Source of the DNA: PALSA-660 sp963726435 | Lineage (GTDB): Bacteria > Actinomycetota > Coriobacteriia > Anaerosomatales > PALSA-660 | Direction of reading: 5' to 3' | DNA length: 64,000 nucleotides | Assembly: GCA_963726435.1 (NCBI GenBank) | Contig: CAVSCJ010000006.1 | Location: 310,001-374,000, forward strand | In this document: positions 26,383-35,344 of the stretch, in pieces | How positions within the stretch are numbered: the stretch's first letter is position 1 | Layout of the letters: the number at the start of each line of letters is the position of its first letter | Program-made: the position numbers and the translations under genes | The notes under the pieces: model-generated | The model's database searches: none | Seen by the model: only the letters and a program-made list of their open reading frames with translations | Told to the model about the DNA's origin: nothing

Positions 26383-27066
26383 TCAGGCCCCGCCGAGGGC
26401 TTCGAGAGCGTCGATTGCGGCAGCCTGCTCGGCGCGCTGCTTGGTGGGTCCCATACCCCGTCCGCGGACCCTCCCGGCGAACGAGACCTCTGAGGTGTAG
26501 ACGGGATCATGCGCGGGGCCGGTGCGATCGACTATCGCGTAGGCGGGCAGCTCGAGGCCGTCGGCCTGGGTGATCTCCTGGAGGCGGTTCTTGGCGTCGA
26601 CCGGGGCGGCCAGCAGCGCGTCGCGGTCGATGCGGTCGCCCATGACCCTCATCACGAACTCGGTCGCGGCCTCGAGGCCGAGATCCAGGTAGACGGCCCC
26701 GACCAGAGCCTCGAAGGCGTTCTCGAGAACGGAAGGCAGAGCCGCATGATACTCGGAGCCCTTGCCGAAGCGCATGACCCGGCCGAGATCCAGCTCGCGC
26801 GCGACGGCGGCGAGCGTGCGGCCCGAGGTCAGAGCTACCTTCATGCGCGTCAGGTCGCCCTCAGGAAGGTCCGGGAAGTCTCGATAGAGCTTGGAGGCGA
26901 CGATGCCGACGAGCACGGCGTCCCCGAGGAACTCCAGGCGCTCGTGGTCGCTCCCCTTGCCGTCCCGCGTTGAGGATGGGTGGGTCAGCGCGCGTCTGTA
27001 GAGGTCAAGGTCGTGGATCTTCAGGCCGAGGCGCTCGATCAACGTGTCGAGTGCGCGCGAAGTCAT
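26383..27066 (-). CDS. rnc: ribonuclease III
   Basis: Double-strand-specific endoribonuclease for rRNA processing and RNA decay. 227 residues: catalytic signature HERLEFLGDAVLVGIVA near residue 40, second acidic site ENAFEALVGAVYLD, and a C-terminal dsRNA-binding domain (DAKNRLQEITQADGLELPAY, ending KQRAEQAAAIDALEAL). Its ATG overlaps the fabF stop. A gap of about 120 bases separates it from smc. Confidence 0.96.
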   Translation of the reverse strand: MTSRALDTLIERLGLKIHDLDLYRRALTHPSSTRDGKGSDHERLEFLGDAVLVGIVASKLYRDFPDLPEGDLTRMKVALTSGRTLAAVARELDLGRVMRFGKGSEYHAALPSVLENAFEALVGAVYLDLGLEAATEFVMRVMGDRIDRDALLAAPVDAKNRLQEITQADGLELPAYAIVDRTGPAHDPVYTSEVSFAGRVRGRGMGPTKQRAEQAAAIDALEALGGA

Positions 27067-28298
27067 CTGTCAGCGCGCCCGAAGATGATCGAGGCGTTGT
27101 GCCCGCCGAAGCCGAAGGAGTTGCTGAGCGCCACCGCCGGGTAGGCGGCACGCGCGACGTTCGGGATGTAGTCGAGGTCGCACTCGGGGTCCGGGTCGGT
27201 GTAGTTGATCGTCGGCGGCAGTAGGCCGGTCTCGAGCGCCCGGATGCAGGCGACGGCTTCGACCGCGGCCGCCCCGCCGAGAAGGTGACCAGTCATGGAC
27301 TTGGTGGAGGACACCGGCGGCGCCTGGCGGCCGAACACGGCCTTGATCGAGCCGGTCTCGGCTGTGTCTCCGAGCGGGGTGGAGGTCCCGTGGGCGTTGA
27401 TGTAGCCGACCGCGGAGGGTTCAAGGCCCGCCTGCTCGAGCGCCAGCCGCATCGACCTGCAAGCCCCGTTGCCGTCGGGAGCGGGCGCGGTGACGTGGTA
27501 GGCGTCGGCAGTCGCGCCGAAGCCGAGGATCTCGCCGCGGATGGTCGCGCCGCGGGTCACGGCGCGGTCCCAGTCCTCGAGCACGAGGACAGCTCCGCCC
27601 TCCCCTATGACGAACCCGTCGCGACCCGCGTCGAAAGGACGCGAGGCGCCCCGAGGGTCGTCGTTGCGTGTGGAGAGCGCACGCGCGGCGGCGAATCCCG
27701 CGAGGCCGAGAGGCGTGACCCCGGCGTCGACCCCGCCCGCGACGACCACGTCGGCCGCGCCGCGCCGGATCGACTCGAACGCCTCGCCGATGGCGTGGTT
27801 GCCGGTCGCGCAGGCTGAGACGACCGCGTAGTTGATGCCTTTGAAGCCGTAGCGGATCGAGATCAGGCCTGCGGCCACGTCGATGATCATGCCTGGCACC
27901 AGGAACGGGCTGACGCGCGAAGGGCCGCGCTCCGCGAGCACGCGGGCCTGCTCCTCCATCAGACCGAGGCCGCCTATCCCCGAGCCCACCACGACGCCGA
28001 TGCGCTCGGCTTCGTCACCGGTGACCTTGCCGATACCCGCGTCGGCGAGTGCCTCGGCGGCGGCCACGAGCGCGAACTGCTGGAAGCGTGAGAGGCGCCG
28101 CGCCTCCTTGGCGTCCAGAACCGGGCTGGGGTCGAAGTCGTCGATGCAGGCGGCGAAGCGAGTGGTGTACTCGGAAACGTCGAAGGAGGTGATGAGGGCG
28201 ACCCCGGAGCGGCCCGCGGTGAGGGCGTCCCAAGCCTTGTCCACGCCGACGCCGACTGGGCTGACGATCCCCAGGCCGGTGACCGCGACCCTTCTCAT
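27063..28298 (-). CDS. fabF: 3-oxoacyl-[ACP] synthase II
   Basis: Elongating condensing enzyme of type II fatty acid synthesis. 411 residues with the Cys-His-His triad visible as SACATGNHAIG, NAHGTSTPLGDTAE and MTGHLLGGAAAVEA, and the C-terminal SNSFGFGGHNAS motif. Its start overlaps the stop of the flavin oxidoreductase gene and its stop overlaps the rnc start, so the three genes are probably translated together. Confidence 0.96.
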   Translation of the reverse strand: MRRVAVTGLGIVSPVGVGVDKAWDALTAGRSGVALITSFDVSEYTTRFAACIDDFDPSPVLDAKEARRLSRFQQFALVAAAEALADAGIGKVTGDEAERIGVVVGSGIGGLGLMEEQARVLAERGPSRVSPFLVPGMIIDVAAGLISIRYGFKGINYAVVSACATGNHAIGEAFESIRRGAADVVVAGGVDAGVTPLGLAGFAAARALSTRNDDPRGASRPFDAGRDGFVIGEGGAVLVLEDWDRAVTRGATIRGEILGFGATADAYHVTAPAPDGNGACRSMRLALEQAGLEPSAVGYINAHGTSTPLGDTAETGSIKAVFGRQAPPVSSTKSMTGHLLGGAAAVEAVACIRALETGLLPPTINYTDPDPECDLDYIPNVARAAYPAVALSNSFGFGGHNASIIFGRADR

Positions 28299-29257
28299 GC
28301 AGTCCCCATCTCCGCGGCGGCGCCGTACTCCGCGACGAGCCGGTCCATCAGCTCACGCACCGTCGGGATGTCGTGGATCCTCGCCACCCCGCCGCCAGTG
28401 AAGACCAAGCCGTCCTCGACGTCGCCTTCGTGAGCCTTCGTCAGCTTGTCCATGATGCAGAACTCCTTGCCGCACTTCTTGAGGCACACGATGCACCGTT
28501 CGATGCGGGGCTCGATGCCCGCCTCGAGGCGGTCGGTGAGCGGGTTGCGTAGCGCGCGCCCCGGAAGGCCGACGGGGCTCCTGATGATGACCACGTCCTC
28601 CTCGGTCGCCTCGAGGTACATCTGCTTGAAGGCGTCGGGGGCGGAGGACTCGACCGTGGCGGCGAACCGCGCGCCCATCTGCACTCCCGAGGCTCCGGCC
28701 CTGATCAGATCGTAGACATCGCCGCCTGTGACTATGTTGCCGGCGGCGATCACAGGGAGCGAGACGGCTTCCAGGACGCTGGGGAGCAGCTTGCGGACCG
28801 GAACGTCTGTGCCGAGATGTCCTCCTGCGTCGCCACCCTCGACGACGATGGCGGTCGCGCCGAACTTCTCGGAAAGCTTGGCGAATCCCGCGGAACTGAC
28901 GATCGGCACCATCGGCACTCCCGCCTCGCGCGTCCAGCCGAAGACCTCGCGGGAGAACCCCGCGCCGGAGATGACGAGGTCGATCCCCTCCGCGAGCGCG
29001 GCCTTCACGAGGTCGGCGAAGTTGCGCACCGCGACCATGACGTTGACGCCGATGAAGCCCTTCGTCTTCGCTCGTGCCTCGCGGACCTCCGAGCGAAGCT
29101 CCTCGGGGGTCAGCCCCGATCCGGCGATGACGCCGATGCCGCCCGCCTCCGCGACGGCAGCCGCCAAGGGCGCCAGGGAGATGCGGACCGCCATGCCGCC
29201 TTGGATGATCGGCAGCCTCGGGGTGACGCGGCCTATCTTGAGACTAGGCATTTCCAC
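28295..29257 (-). CDS. FabK-like / nitronate monooxygenase-family flavin oxidoreductase with Cys-rich segment
   Basis: FMN-dependent TIM-barrel protein related to FabK and to nitronate monooxygenases. 320 residues from a GTG (29257) with AGGAAGG about nine bases upstream. Family motifs: RLPIIQGGMAVRIS near the N terminus, VEGGDAGGHLG with the conserved His, AAGNIVTGGD and GASGVQMGARF. It differs from the true FabK at 31370-32317 by a C-terminal cysteine cluster CIVCLKKCGKEFC, which could bind metal or an iron-sulfur cluster. It sits between acpP and fabF, so a lipid-related redox role is likely but the substrate is unknown. Confidence 0.85.
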   Translation of the reverse strand: MEMPSLKIGRVTPRLPIIQGGMAVRISLAPLAAAVAEAGGIGVIAGSGLTPEELRSEVREARAKTKGFIGVNVMVAVRNFADLVKAALAEGIDLVISGAGFSREVFGWTREAGVPMVPIVSSAGFAKLSEKFGATAIVVEGGDAGGHLGTDVPVRKLLPSVLEAVSLPVIAAGNIVTGGDVYDLIRAGASGVQMGARFAATVESSAPDAFKQMYLEATEEDVVIIRSPVGLPGRALRNPLTDRLEAGIEPRIERCIVCLKKCGKEFCIMDKLTKAHEGDVEDGLVFTGGGVARIHDIPTVRELMDRLVAEYGAAAEMGTA

Positions 29258-29299
29258 TCTTGGTGGCCTTCCTCATGTGTCGCCGACCGTGTGGACAAG

Positions 29300-29340
29300 C
29301 CGGACGCCCGCCGCGATGGAGGCGGCGACGGGCGCGGGCC
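29300..29340 (-). terminator. possible hairpin after acpP
   Basis: Imperfect GC-rich inverted repeat (CCCGCCGC and GGCGGCGACGGG) in the 149-base gap between acpP and the FabK-like gene. No T-run follows, so it may be only an attenuator or mRNA end. Confidence 0.3.
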
Positions 29341-29406
29341 TGCTGTGACGAAGCGGGCGCATCCCGCCGCCCGGCGACGCCGGAGCAGGCGAGACGAGCG
29401 GTGGAT

Positions 29407-29646
29407 CTAGGCGGTCTCTGCAATGAAGTCGACCGCGTCGCCGACCGTCTTGATCTTCTCAGCCTGCTCGTCGGGGATCGAGACGCCGAACTCCTCCTCG
29501 AGCGCCATGACGAGCTCGACGATGTCGAGCGAGTCCGCGCCGAGGTCGTCGACGAATGCGGCGTCCTCGGTGACATCGTCCTCTTCGACGCCGAGCTGAT
29601 CGACGACGACGGTCTTGATCTTCTCGAACAGTTCTTCGCGGTCCAT
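29407..29646 (-). CDS. acpP: acyl carrier protein
   Basis: Carrier of growing acyl chains on a 4'-phosphopantetheine. 79 acidic residues from the ATG at 29646, with the attachment serine in DDLGADSLDIVELVMALEEE. Its length and charge are typical. It lies 53 bases after fabG in the FASII cluster. Confidence 0.97.
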   Translation of the reverse strand: MDREELFEKIKTVVVDQLGVEEDDVTEDAAFVDDLGADSLDIVELVMALEEEFGVSIPDEQAEKIKTVGDAVDFIAETA

Positions 29647-29699
29647 TGCGTCTCCGCTCTCCTTCGGGACCAGGCCCCTAGCCCGGTTGCATACGCAGT

Positions 29700-30452
29700 C
29701 TAGGCGAAGGTCATGCCCCCGTCGACGGCCAGTGTCTGTCCCGTGACGTATGCCGCGTTGTCGCCCGCCAGGAACACTACCGCGGAAGCGACGTCCTCCG
29801 GCCTGCCGAGACGACCCAGCGCTATATCGCCCATGAGGGCCTCGCGGACCGAGTCGGAGAGCCTCGCGGTCATATCGGTCTCGATGAAGCCGGGGGCCAC
29901 GGCGTTGCACCGGACTCCACGCGATGCCAGCTCGCGCGCCGTGGTCTTGGTCAGTCCGATCACCCCGGCCTTCGCGGCCGAGTAGTTGGCCTGCCCGGCG
30001 TTGCCCATCATGCCCACGACCGAGGCGATGTTCACTATGGAGCCGGTGCGGGCCTTCATCATCGTCTTGGCGACCGAACGGGTCATGTAGAAGACACCCG
30101 AGAGGTTCGTGGAGATGACCGCGGCCCAATCCGCGTCCGACATCCGGACCATGAGGCCGTCGCGGGTGATGCCCGCGTTGTTGACCAGGATATCGATCGC
30201 TCCGAACTCGACGATCACGGCATCCACGCACGATTGGCAAGAATCGGGGTCCGAAACGTCTCCAACGAACGCCACCGCATGCCCGCCGGCGCTCTCGATC
30301 TGCTGCACGACCGCCGAGGCGTCGTCCTCGCACCCCGGGTAGTAGTTGATGGCGATGGTCGCGCCCTCGTCCGCCATGCGCACCGCGATCGCCGCGCCGA
30401 TGCCCCGCGACGCCCCCGTGACCAGAGCGATCTTGCCAGCAAGTCCATTCAT
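29700..30452 (-). CDS. fabG: 3-oxoacyl-[ACP] reductase
   Basis: NADPH-dependent short-chain dehydrogenase of the FASII cycle. 250 residues: TGASRGIGAAIA cofactor loop, NNAGITRDGLMVRM, active-site Ser in NIASVVGMMGN, YSAAKAG (Tyr-Lys), and the C-terminal VTGQTLAVDGGM. It lies three bases after fabD. Confidence 0.97.
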   Translation of the reverse strand: MNGLAGKIALVTGASRGIGAAIAVRMADEGATIAINYYPGCEDDASAVVQQIESAGGHAVAFVGDVSDPDSCQSCVDAVIVEFGAIDILVNNAGITRDGLMVRMSDADWAAVISTNLSGVFYMTRSVAKTMMKARTGSIVNIASVVGMMGNAGQANYSAAKAGVIGLTKTTARELASRGVRCNAVAPGFIETDMTARLSDSVREALMGDIALGRLGRPEDVASAVVFLAGDNAAYVTGQTLAVDGGMTFA

Positions 30453-30455
30453 GTC

Positions 30456-31373
30456 CTAGGAGACCTCCTCGACGATCTTCTCGATACCCGCATCTTCGAC
30501 GGTATAGGCCTGCAATCCCTCGACGCGCTTGGCGAGGCCAGCGAGCACCCCGCCGGGGCCGCACTCCAACACGACCGTGACGCCGCAGGACTTCAGGGCC
30601 TCCATCGTCTCCCTCCACCGGACCGGAGACACGATCTGTGACGCAAGGCGCTCGCGGATCACGGCGGCGTCCGTGGCCGCGCTCGCGGCCGTGTTCTGGA
30701 AGACCGGGGTGGCTGCGTCGGCGAAGTCCGCCTTGGCAAGCACGTCCGCAAATCGCTCCGCCGCGGGTGCCATCAGCGGCGAGTGGAACGGCCCTCCGAC
30801 GGCGAGAGGGACTATGCGCCTCGCGCCGGCGCCGTCGAGAGCGACTGTCGCGGCGGCAAGGCCTTTCGGCGTCCCGGTGATGACGGTCTGGCCGGGGGAG
30901 TTGTCGTTGGCCACCCAGACGCCTGCGATGCTCTCCAGCGCGCACGCGATCGCCGAGGGCTCGAGTCCCAGGACAGCAGCCATTCCTCCAGGTGTCTCCG
31001 CGGCGACCTCGGCCATGAGGAGCGAGCGCTCGACCACGAGCTCCAGACCGGCCTCCGCAGAGAAGACGCCTGCGATCGCCAGCGCCGCGAACTCGCCGAG
31101 GCTGTGTCCCGCCAGGGCTGCCGGCTTCACGCCCGCTCCGAGGGCGAGAAGGCCAGCGGACCAGTCGGCGAGATAGAGGAGCGGCTGTGCCGCGCGGGTG
31201 TCAGCAAGCTGCTCCTGAGCCCCGGCCTCCGCGACCTCGTGCAGCGGCAGGCCGCTGAGCGCCTCCGCGGCGTCGAGCAGACGCTCTCCGCCTTCGACCC
31301 ATGCCAAGTGCGAGAGCATCCCGACCTGCTGGGAGCCCTGCCCCGGGAACACGAGCGCGACGCGCGCGCTCAC
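30456..31373 (-). CDS. fabD: malonyl-CoA:ACP transacylase
   Basis: Transfers malonyl groups to ACP. The GTG at 31373 overlaps the fabK stop, giving 305 residues. Motifs: VFPGQGSQQVGM at the N terminus, the nucleophile elbow GHSLGEFAAL, and GPFHSPLM containing the catalytic His. A much longer in-frame extension up to 32339 is the antisense-like reading of fabK and is rejected. Confidence 0.96.
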   Translation of the reverse strand: MSARVALVFPGQGSQQVGMLSHLAWVEGGERLLDAAEALSGLPLHEVAEAGAQEQLADTRAAQPLLYLADWSAGLLALGAGVKPAALAGHSLGEFAALAIAGVFSAEAGLELVVERSLLMAEVAAETPGGMAAVLGLEPSAIACALESIAGVWVANDNSPGQTVITGTPKGLAAATVALDGAGARRIVPLAVGGPFHSPLMAPAAERFADVLAKADFADAATPVFQNTAASAATDAAVIRERLASQIVSPVRWRETMEALKSCGVTVVLECGPGGVLAGLAKRVEGLQAYTVEDAGIEKIVEEVS

Positions 31374-32317
31374 AAGCCCGCCTGCGAGCAGAGGCCTCGC
31401 ATCACGCTCTGCGCCTCGGCGACCAGTTCGGCGATGATCTCCGCCGCCGGCTGGATCGAGTCGATCATGGCGGAGCACTGTCCCGCCATGAGCGAGCCCG
31501 TCTCGACATCCCCCTCGCGCATCGCCGCTGCGAGCTTCCCGGCTCCGAGCGCCTCGATCGTCTCGGGGTCGTTGGCGCGATCGAGCTCCTCGATCTGACG
31601 CGACAGCTTGTTCTTCAGGACGCGGACCGGGTGTCCGGTCGAGGTGCCCGTGACCACAGTGTCGCGGTCGCGGGCCTTCAGGATCCGCGCCTTGACATCC
31701 GGATGGATGGTGCACTCCACCGCGCACATGAATCGAGTGCCCATCTGCACGCCCTCGGCGCCGAGCGAGAACGCTGCCGCGATGCCTCGACCGTCGGCGA
31801 TTCCGCCCGCGGCGACCACGGGGATCGAGAGCGCGTCCACGAGCTGTGGAGTCAGGACCATGGTAGTGAGCTCGCCGATGTGGCCGCCGGCCTCCATGCC
31901 CTCGCCGATGATCGCGTCGGCGCCCGCTTGCTCGAGCCTGCGCGCGAGCGCTGTGGACGGCGCGATCGGCAGCACCTTGATGCCCTTGTCTTGCAGAGCA
32001 GCCATGTACTTGCTCGGGTTCCCGGCACCGGTTGTGACCACCGCGACGTCCTCCTCGAGGACCATCTGAACGAGATCGTCGATGTGCGGCGTGAGCAGCA
32101 TGAGGTTGACTCCGAACGGGCGATCGGTGGCCTTCTTGGCGGCGCGGATCTGCTCGCGCAGCATGTCGGTCGGCATCTGGCCGGCGCCGATCACACCGAG
32201 GCCGCCCGCGTTGCTCACCGCGGCGACCAGTTCCCACGTAGCCGTCCAGGCCATGCCTCCCTGGATGATGGGATGTTCGATCCCGAGCAGACGCGTGACG
32301 CGGGTCTGTAGGGGCAT
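31370..32317 (-). CDS. fabK: enoyl-[ACP] reductase FabK (FMN-dependent)
   Basis: Final reduction of each FASII cycle, using FMN instead of the FabI fold. 315 residues: HPIIQGGMAWTATWELVAAV, TTGAGNPSKYM, GEGMEAGGHIGELTTM with the catalytic His, AAGGIADGRGIAAAF, and GTRFMCAVECTIHPDVK. Placement between fabH and fabD matches the Streptococcus-type fab cluster. No FabI-type reductase is visible in the window, so FabK is probably the working enzyme and triclosan sensitivity would be low. Confidence 0.94.
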   Translation of the reverse strand: MPLQTRVTRLLGIEHPIIQGGMAWTATWELVAAVSNAGGLGVIGAGQMPTDMLREQIRAAKKATDRPFGVNLMLLTPHIDDLVQMVLEEDVAVVTTGAGNPSKYMAALQDKGIKVLPIAPSTALARRLEQAGADAIIGEGMEAGGHIGELTTMVLTPQLVDALSIPVVAAGGIADGRGIAAAFSLGAEGVQMGTRFMCAVECTIHPDVKARILKARDRDTVVTGTSTGHPVRVLKNKLSRQIEELDRANDPETIEALGAGKLAAAMREGDVETGSLMAGQCSAMIDSIQPAAEIIAELVAEAQSVMRGLCSQAGL

Positions 32318-32320
32318 GTA

Positions 32321-33307
32321 TCAGTCCTCCCGCGTCCAACGGATGATCGCGGCACCATACGTGAGTCCCGCGCCGAACCCGACGAGCGCCAAGATGTTGC
32401 CGGGATGCAGGTGCCCGTCCCGCTGCAGGGAGTCCAGCACGATGGGGATGGAGGCGGCGGAGGTGTTGCCGGTGTCCTCGATGCGGCAGACAACGTGCTC
32501 GTGAGGGATGCCGAGGCGCTGCGCAACCGTGTCCGTGATCCTCTGGTTGGCCTGGTGCGGCACGAGCCAGTCCACGTCAGAGGTGGTCAGCCCCGATTCG
32601 GCGAGTGCGAGCTTCGTGACCTTGGGGATCATGCGGACGGCGAACTTGAAGACCTCGCTGCCGTTCATCTTGAGGTAGCCTTCGCGCGCCGCCAGCCGCT
32701 CGGCCGTCATCGGGGCGGCGCTCCCGCCCGCCGGCACGTAGAGCAAGCCGACTCCCGAGCCGTCCGCGCCGAGATGCACCCCCAGGACGCCCGGCTCGTC
32801 GGATGCCTGCATCACCACGGCGCCGGCCCCGTCGCCGAATAGCACGCAGGTCGATCGGTCGGTGTAGTCGATGACGCTCGAAAGGACGTCTGCTCCGATC
32901 ACCAGAACCGTCCGCGCGCGCCCGGACTCGATGATCGCGGTGGCGACGTCCAGCGCGTAGATGAACCCGGTGCATGCCGCATTCACGTCGAACGCCGGAC
33001 AGGCCAGCCCGATCTTGGCCTGGGTGACGCAGGCACTCGAGGGAAAGACCATGTCGGGAGTGGAGGTCGCGACGACGAGCAGATCGACGTCGGCGGGCGC
33101 CAGGCCGGCCCGCTCCAAGGCCAGTCTCCCCGCTCGCGCGGCCAGGTCCGAGGTGGCCTCACCCTCCGCGGCTATGCGCCGTTCGCCGATGCCCGTTCGG
33201 CTGCGGATCCACTCGTCCGACGTGTCGACCATCTTCTCGAGATCCGAGTTGCTGAGGCGGCGCTCGGGCAGCCAGGAAGCGACAGATATCACGGAGGCAC
33301 AGGGCAC
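32321..33307 (-). CDS. fabH: 3-oxoacyl-[ACP] synthase III
   Basis: Initiates fatty acid synthesis by condensing acetyl- or branched acyl-CoA with malonyl-ACP. From GTG 33307 it has 328 residues; the alternative GTG at 33373 overlaps plsX by four bases and adds 22 residues. Motifs: SDEWIRSRTGIGERR, the active-site Cys in NAACTGFIYAL, His in VPHQANQRI, Asn in GNTSAASIP, and GFGAGLTYG at the C terminus. It follows plsX and precedes fabK. Confidence 0.94.
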   Translation of the reverse strand: MPCASVISVASWLPERRLSNSDLEKMVDTSDEWIRSRTGIGERRIAAEGEATSDLAARAGRLALERAGLAPADVDLLVVATSTPDMVFPSSACVTQAKIGLACPAFDVNAACTGFIYALDVATAIIESGRARTVLVIGADVLSSVIDYTDRSTCVLFGDGAGAVVMQASDEPGVLGVHLGADGSGVGLLYVPAGGSAAPMTAERLAAREGYLKMNGSEVFKFAVRMIPKVTKLALAESGLTTSDVDWLVPHQANQRITDTVAQRLGIPHEHVVCRIEDTGNTSAASIPIVLDSLQRDGHLHPGNILALVGFGAGLTYGAAIIRWTRED

Positions 33308-33369
33308 TGGTTCACTTCTCGTCGTCTGCGGGTTTACGGAGTCTGAGAATGGTACACGACGGAGGTGGG

Positions 33370-34380
33370 TCACGCACCCTCGCGGCTGAGTGCCGCCGCG
33401 ATGCTGCGGACCAGTCCCGCTCGCACCGCGACCGCACCGACGCGCAGAGCTGAAGCTATCGCCTTGGGGCTCGACGAACCGTGCCCGATGAGGGTCAGCC
33501 CGTCTATGCCGAGCAGAGGCGCTGCCCCGTGCACGTCGGGGTCGAGCTTGTCTCGGAGAGTCCCGAGAGAGGGCCCCAGAACCGCCGCCGCGACCTTGTT
33601 GACCGGTGACGACACCAGTGCCGCCTTGAACTCGCCTAGCAGATGCCTGCTCATCCCTTCCATCAACTTAAGGGCCACGTTTCCGGTGAACCCGTCGGTG
33701 ACCACAACGTCCACGGTGCCCGCCGGGATGTCGTTGCCCTCGACATTGCCGGCGAAGCCGGGCGTGTCCTGCAGAAGCGCGTATGCGTCCTGAGCGAGCT
33801 GCGAACCCTTGGCGGGCTCGGTGCCTATGTTGAGGAGACCGACTCGCGGCTCGACGATGCCGAGAGCGGCTTTGGCGTAGGCCGCGCCCATCATCGCGAA
33901 CTGAGCGAGGTGCTCGGGCCGGGCATCCGCGTTCGCGCCTGCGTCGAGAAGGACGCAGGGGGCGCCGGCCGTCGGCAGGACGGTGGCGATGGCGGGACGC
34001 TGGACGCCTTTGATGCGTCCGATGAGGAGCGTCGCGGCGGCCATGGTCGCTCCCGTGTTCCCTGCGGAGAAGAAGGCGTCCGCCCTCCCGTCCCTGACCA
34101 GCCGGCATCCGACGACGATGGAGGAATCCGGCTTCCCGCGAACTGCGGCAGCGGGGTGCTCGCCCATCTCGACGACTTGGGTCGTGACGACCGCGTCGCA
34201 GCGGTCGCGTCCGGTGGCGAAGGGCTCGACGGTCTCCATGGCCCCTACGAGTAGGACCTTCAGCGACGCGTCAGCCGCCAATGCCGCCGAGACGCCCTCC
34301 AGCACGGCGTGCGGCGCGAAGTCTCCGCCCATGGCGTCGACGGCGATGGTTGTGAGGGCGCTGGTCGGCATGCGGATCAT
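33370..34380 (-). CDS. plsX: phosphate acyltransferase PlsX
   Basis: Converts acyl-ACP to acyl-phosphate for phosphatidic acid synthesis. 336 residues: IAVDAMGGDFAPHAVLEG, SAGNTGATMAAATLLIGRIK, GANADARPEHLAQFA and VVTDGFTGNVALKLMEG. The order rpmF-plsX-fabH is conserved widely. A hairpin at 34474-34507 sits between rpmF and plsX, which could tune plsX expression. Confidence 0.96.
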   Translation of the reverse strand: MIRMPTSALTTIAVDAMGGDFAPHAVLEGVSAALAADASLKVLLVGAMETVEPFATGRDRCDAVVTTQVVEMGEHPAAAVRGKPDSSIVVGCRLVRDGRADAFFSAGNTGATMAAATLLIGRIKGVQRPAIATVLPTAGAPCVLLDAGANADARPEHLAQFAMMGAAYAKAALGIVEPRVGLLNIGTEPAKGSQLAQDAYALLQDTPGFAGNVEGNDIPAGTVDVVVTDGFTGNVALKLMEGMSRHLLGEFKAALVSSPVNKVAAAVLGPSLGTLRDKLDPDVHGAAPLLGIDGLTLIGHGSSSPKAIASALRVGAVAVRAGLVRSIAAALSREGA

Positions 34381-34473
34381 CAGCTCCCGATGCTCGGACG
34401 GACGGCGGACATTACCCGAGGAACGGCCGGCACAGCGACGGACGATACTCCGGTGCGAAGCTCCCGGTGTGCA

Positions 34474-34507
34474 ACGACACCCGCTGCGTCTTGGCAGCGG
34501 GTGTCGT
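34474..34507 (-). terminator. strong hairpin between rpmF and plsX
   Basis: A perfect 14-bp inverted repeat (ACGACACCCGCTGC and complement) with a 6-base loop, downstream of rpmF. The T-run is poor. It likely ends or attenuates the DUF177-rpmF transcript before plsX. Confidence 0.7.
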
Positions 34508-34533
34508 CATCATAGCGTTCGCTCGCCGAGGAC

Positions 34534-34710
34534 CTAGTCGATCTCGACGATCTCCTTGCCCTTGTACGAACCGCATGACGGGCAGACCCGGTGCGGAGGC
34601 TTCGGCTGGTGGCACTGAGGGCACAGGGACAGGCCCGGTTCCTCGAGGTGGTCGTGCGCCCGGCGGCTGTCGCGCACCGCCTTGCTCGTCTTTCGCTTCG
34701 GGACAGGCAT
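34534..34710 (-). CDS. rpmF: 50S ribosomal protein L32
   Basis: Small large-subunit protein. 58 residues from ATG 34710 (MPVPKRKTSKAVRDSRRAHD), with a four-cysteine zinc ribbon CPQC and CPSC, so the zinc-bound form. It lies between the DUF177 gene and plsX, the classical position. Confidence 0.96.
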   Translation of the reverse strand: MPVPKRKTSKAVRDSRRAHDHLEEPGLSLCPQCHQPKPPHRVCPSCGSYKGKEIVEID

Positions 34711-34793
34711 GTCGCTTCTCACTCCTGGTTCGGTGGCGGCGGAAACCCGCGCGGGACACAGCGACGGATTCTAGCACAGGGTGCCGCTTGCTG

Positions 34794-35328
34794 CTATGAA
34801 TCGGCGCTCTCTTCGAGAGGCAGATCGCGCAGCACCGCGAAGGGCGAGTCCCGATGGGGGCTCGGGGCACTCGCACCGGCCGGTATTGAGGTCGGCACCG
34901 CACGACGGGCAGATGCCCTTGCACTCCTCCGCATGCAGAGGCGCGTAAGGCAACTCCACCACGACGGCCGAGCTGATCGCGGGTTCGAGGTCGATGCTCG
35001 AATCGTCGGCGATGAGCTCAGCCTCCTGCTCCTCGGGAAGGTCGGCTTCGTGGCCCGGCCGGACATAGAAGCCCTCGACCTCGGCTTCGACGGTGAGGTG
35101 GGAGTCGCAGAGGCAGCGGGAGCACGGAGTCAGGACCTTGGCGGTCGCGCCGCCCTGTGCGACTATCCCTGTCCCGGCGTTGGTGAGAGTCACCTCGAAC
35201 GTCACGGGCCCATCGAAATGGAAGGGCTGCCCGCCCAGCTCGACGTCGGCCATGTCGAGCTCGCCTACAACGGTGCGCGAGGAGGCCAGGGCGTCGGAGA
35301 GCCCCCGGATGGTGGTGCGGTAAGGCAT
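34794..35328 (-). CDS. DUF177 / YceD family protein, reading frame broken once
   Basis: Conserved protein linked to 23S rRNA accumulation in other organisms and usually encoded before rpmF. The frame from ATG 35328 reads MPYRTTIRGLSDALASSRTV and includes TPCSRCLCD and the CKGICPSCGADLNTGRCEC zinc-like block. A run of five C (minus strand) at 34856-34860 pushes it into an unrelated tail. With one base fewer the frame gives HRDSPFAVLRDLPLEESADS and stops at 34794, the expected DUF177 ending. I therefore read it as an intact gene with a one-base insertion in the sequence. Confidence 0.85.
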
Positions 35329-35344
35329 GACGCCTCCTTGGCGC

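Noticed and set aside
30456..32339. Long frame giving a 627-residue protein ending in FabD
   Set aside because: Its first 300 residues are the off-frame reading of fabK; the GTG overlap at 31373 marks the real start of FabD.
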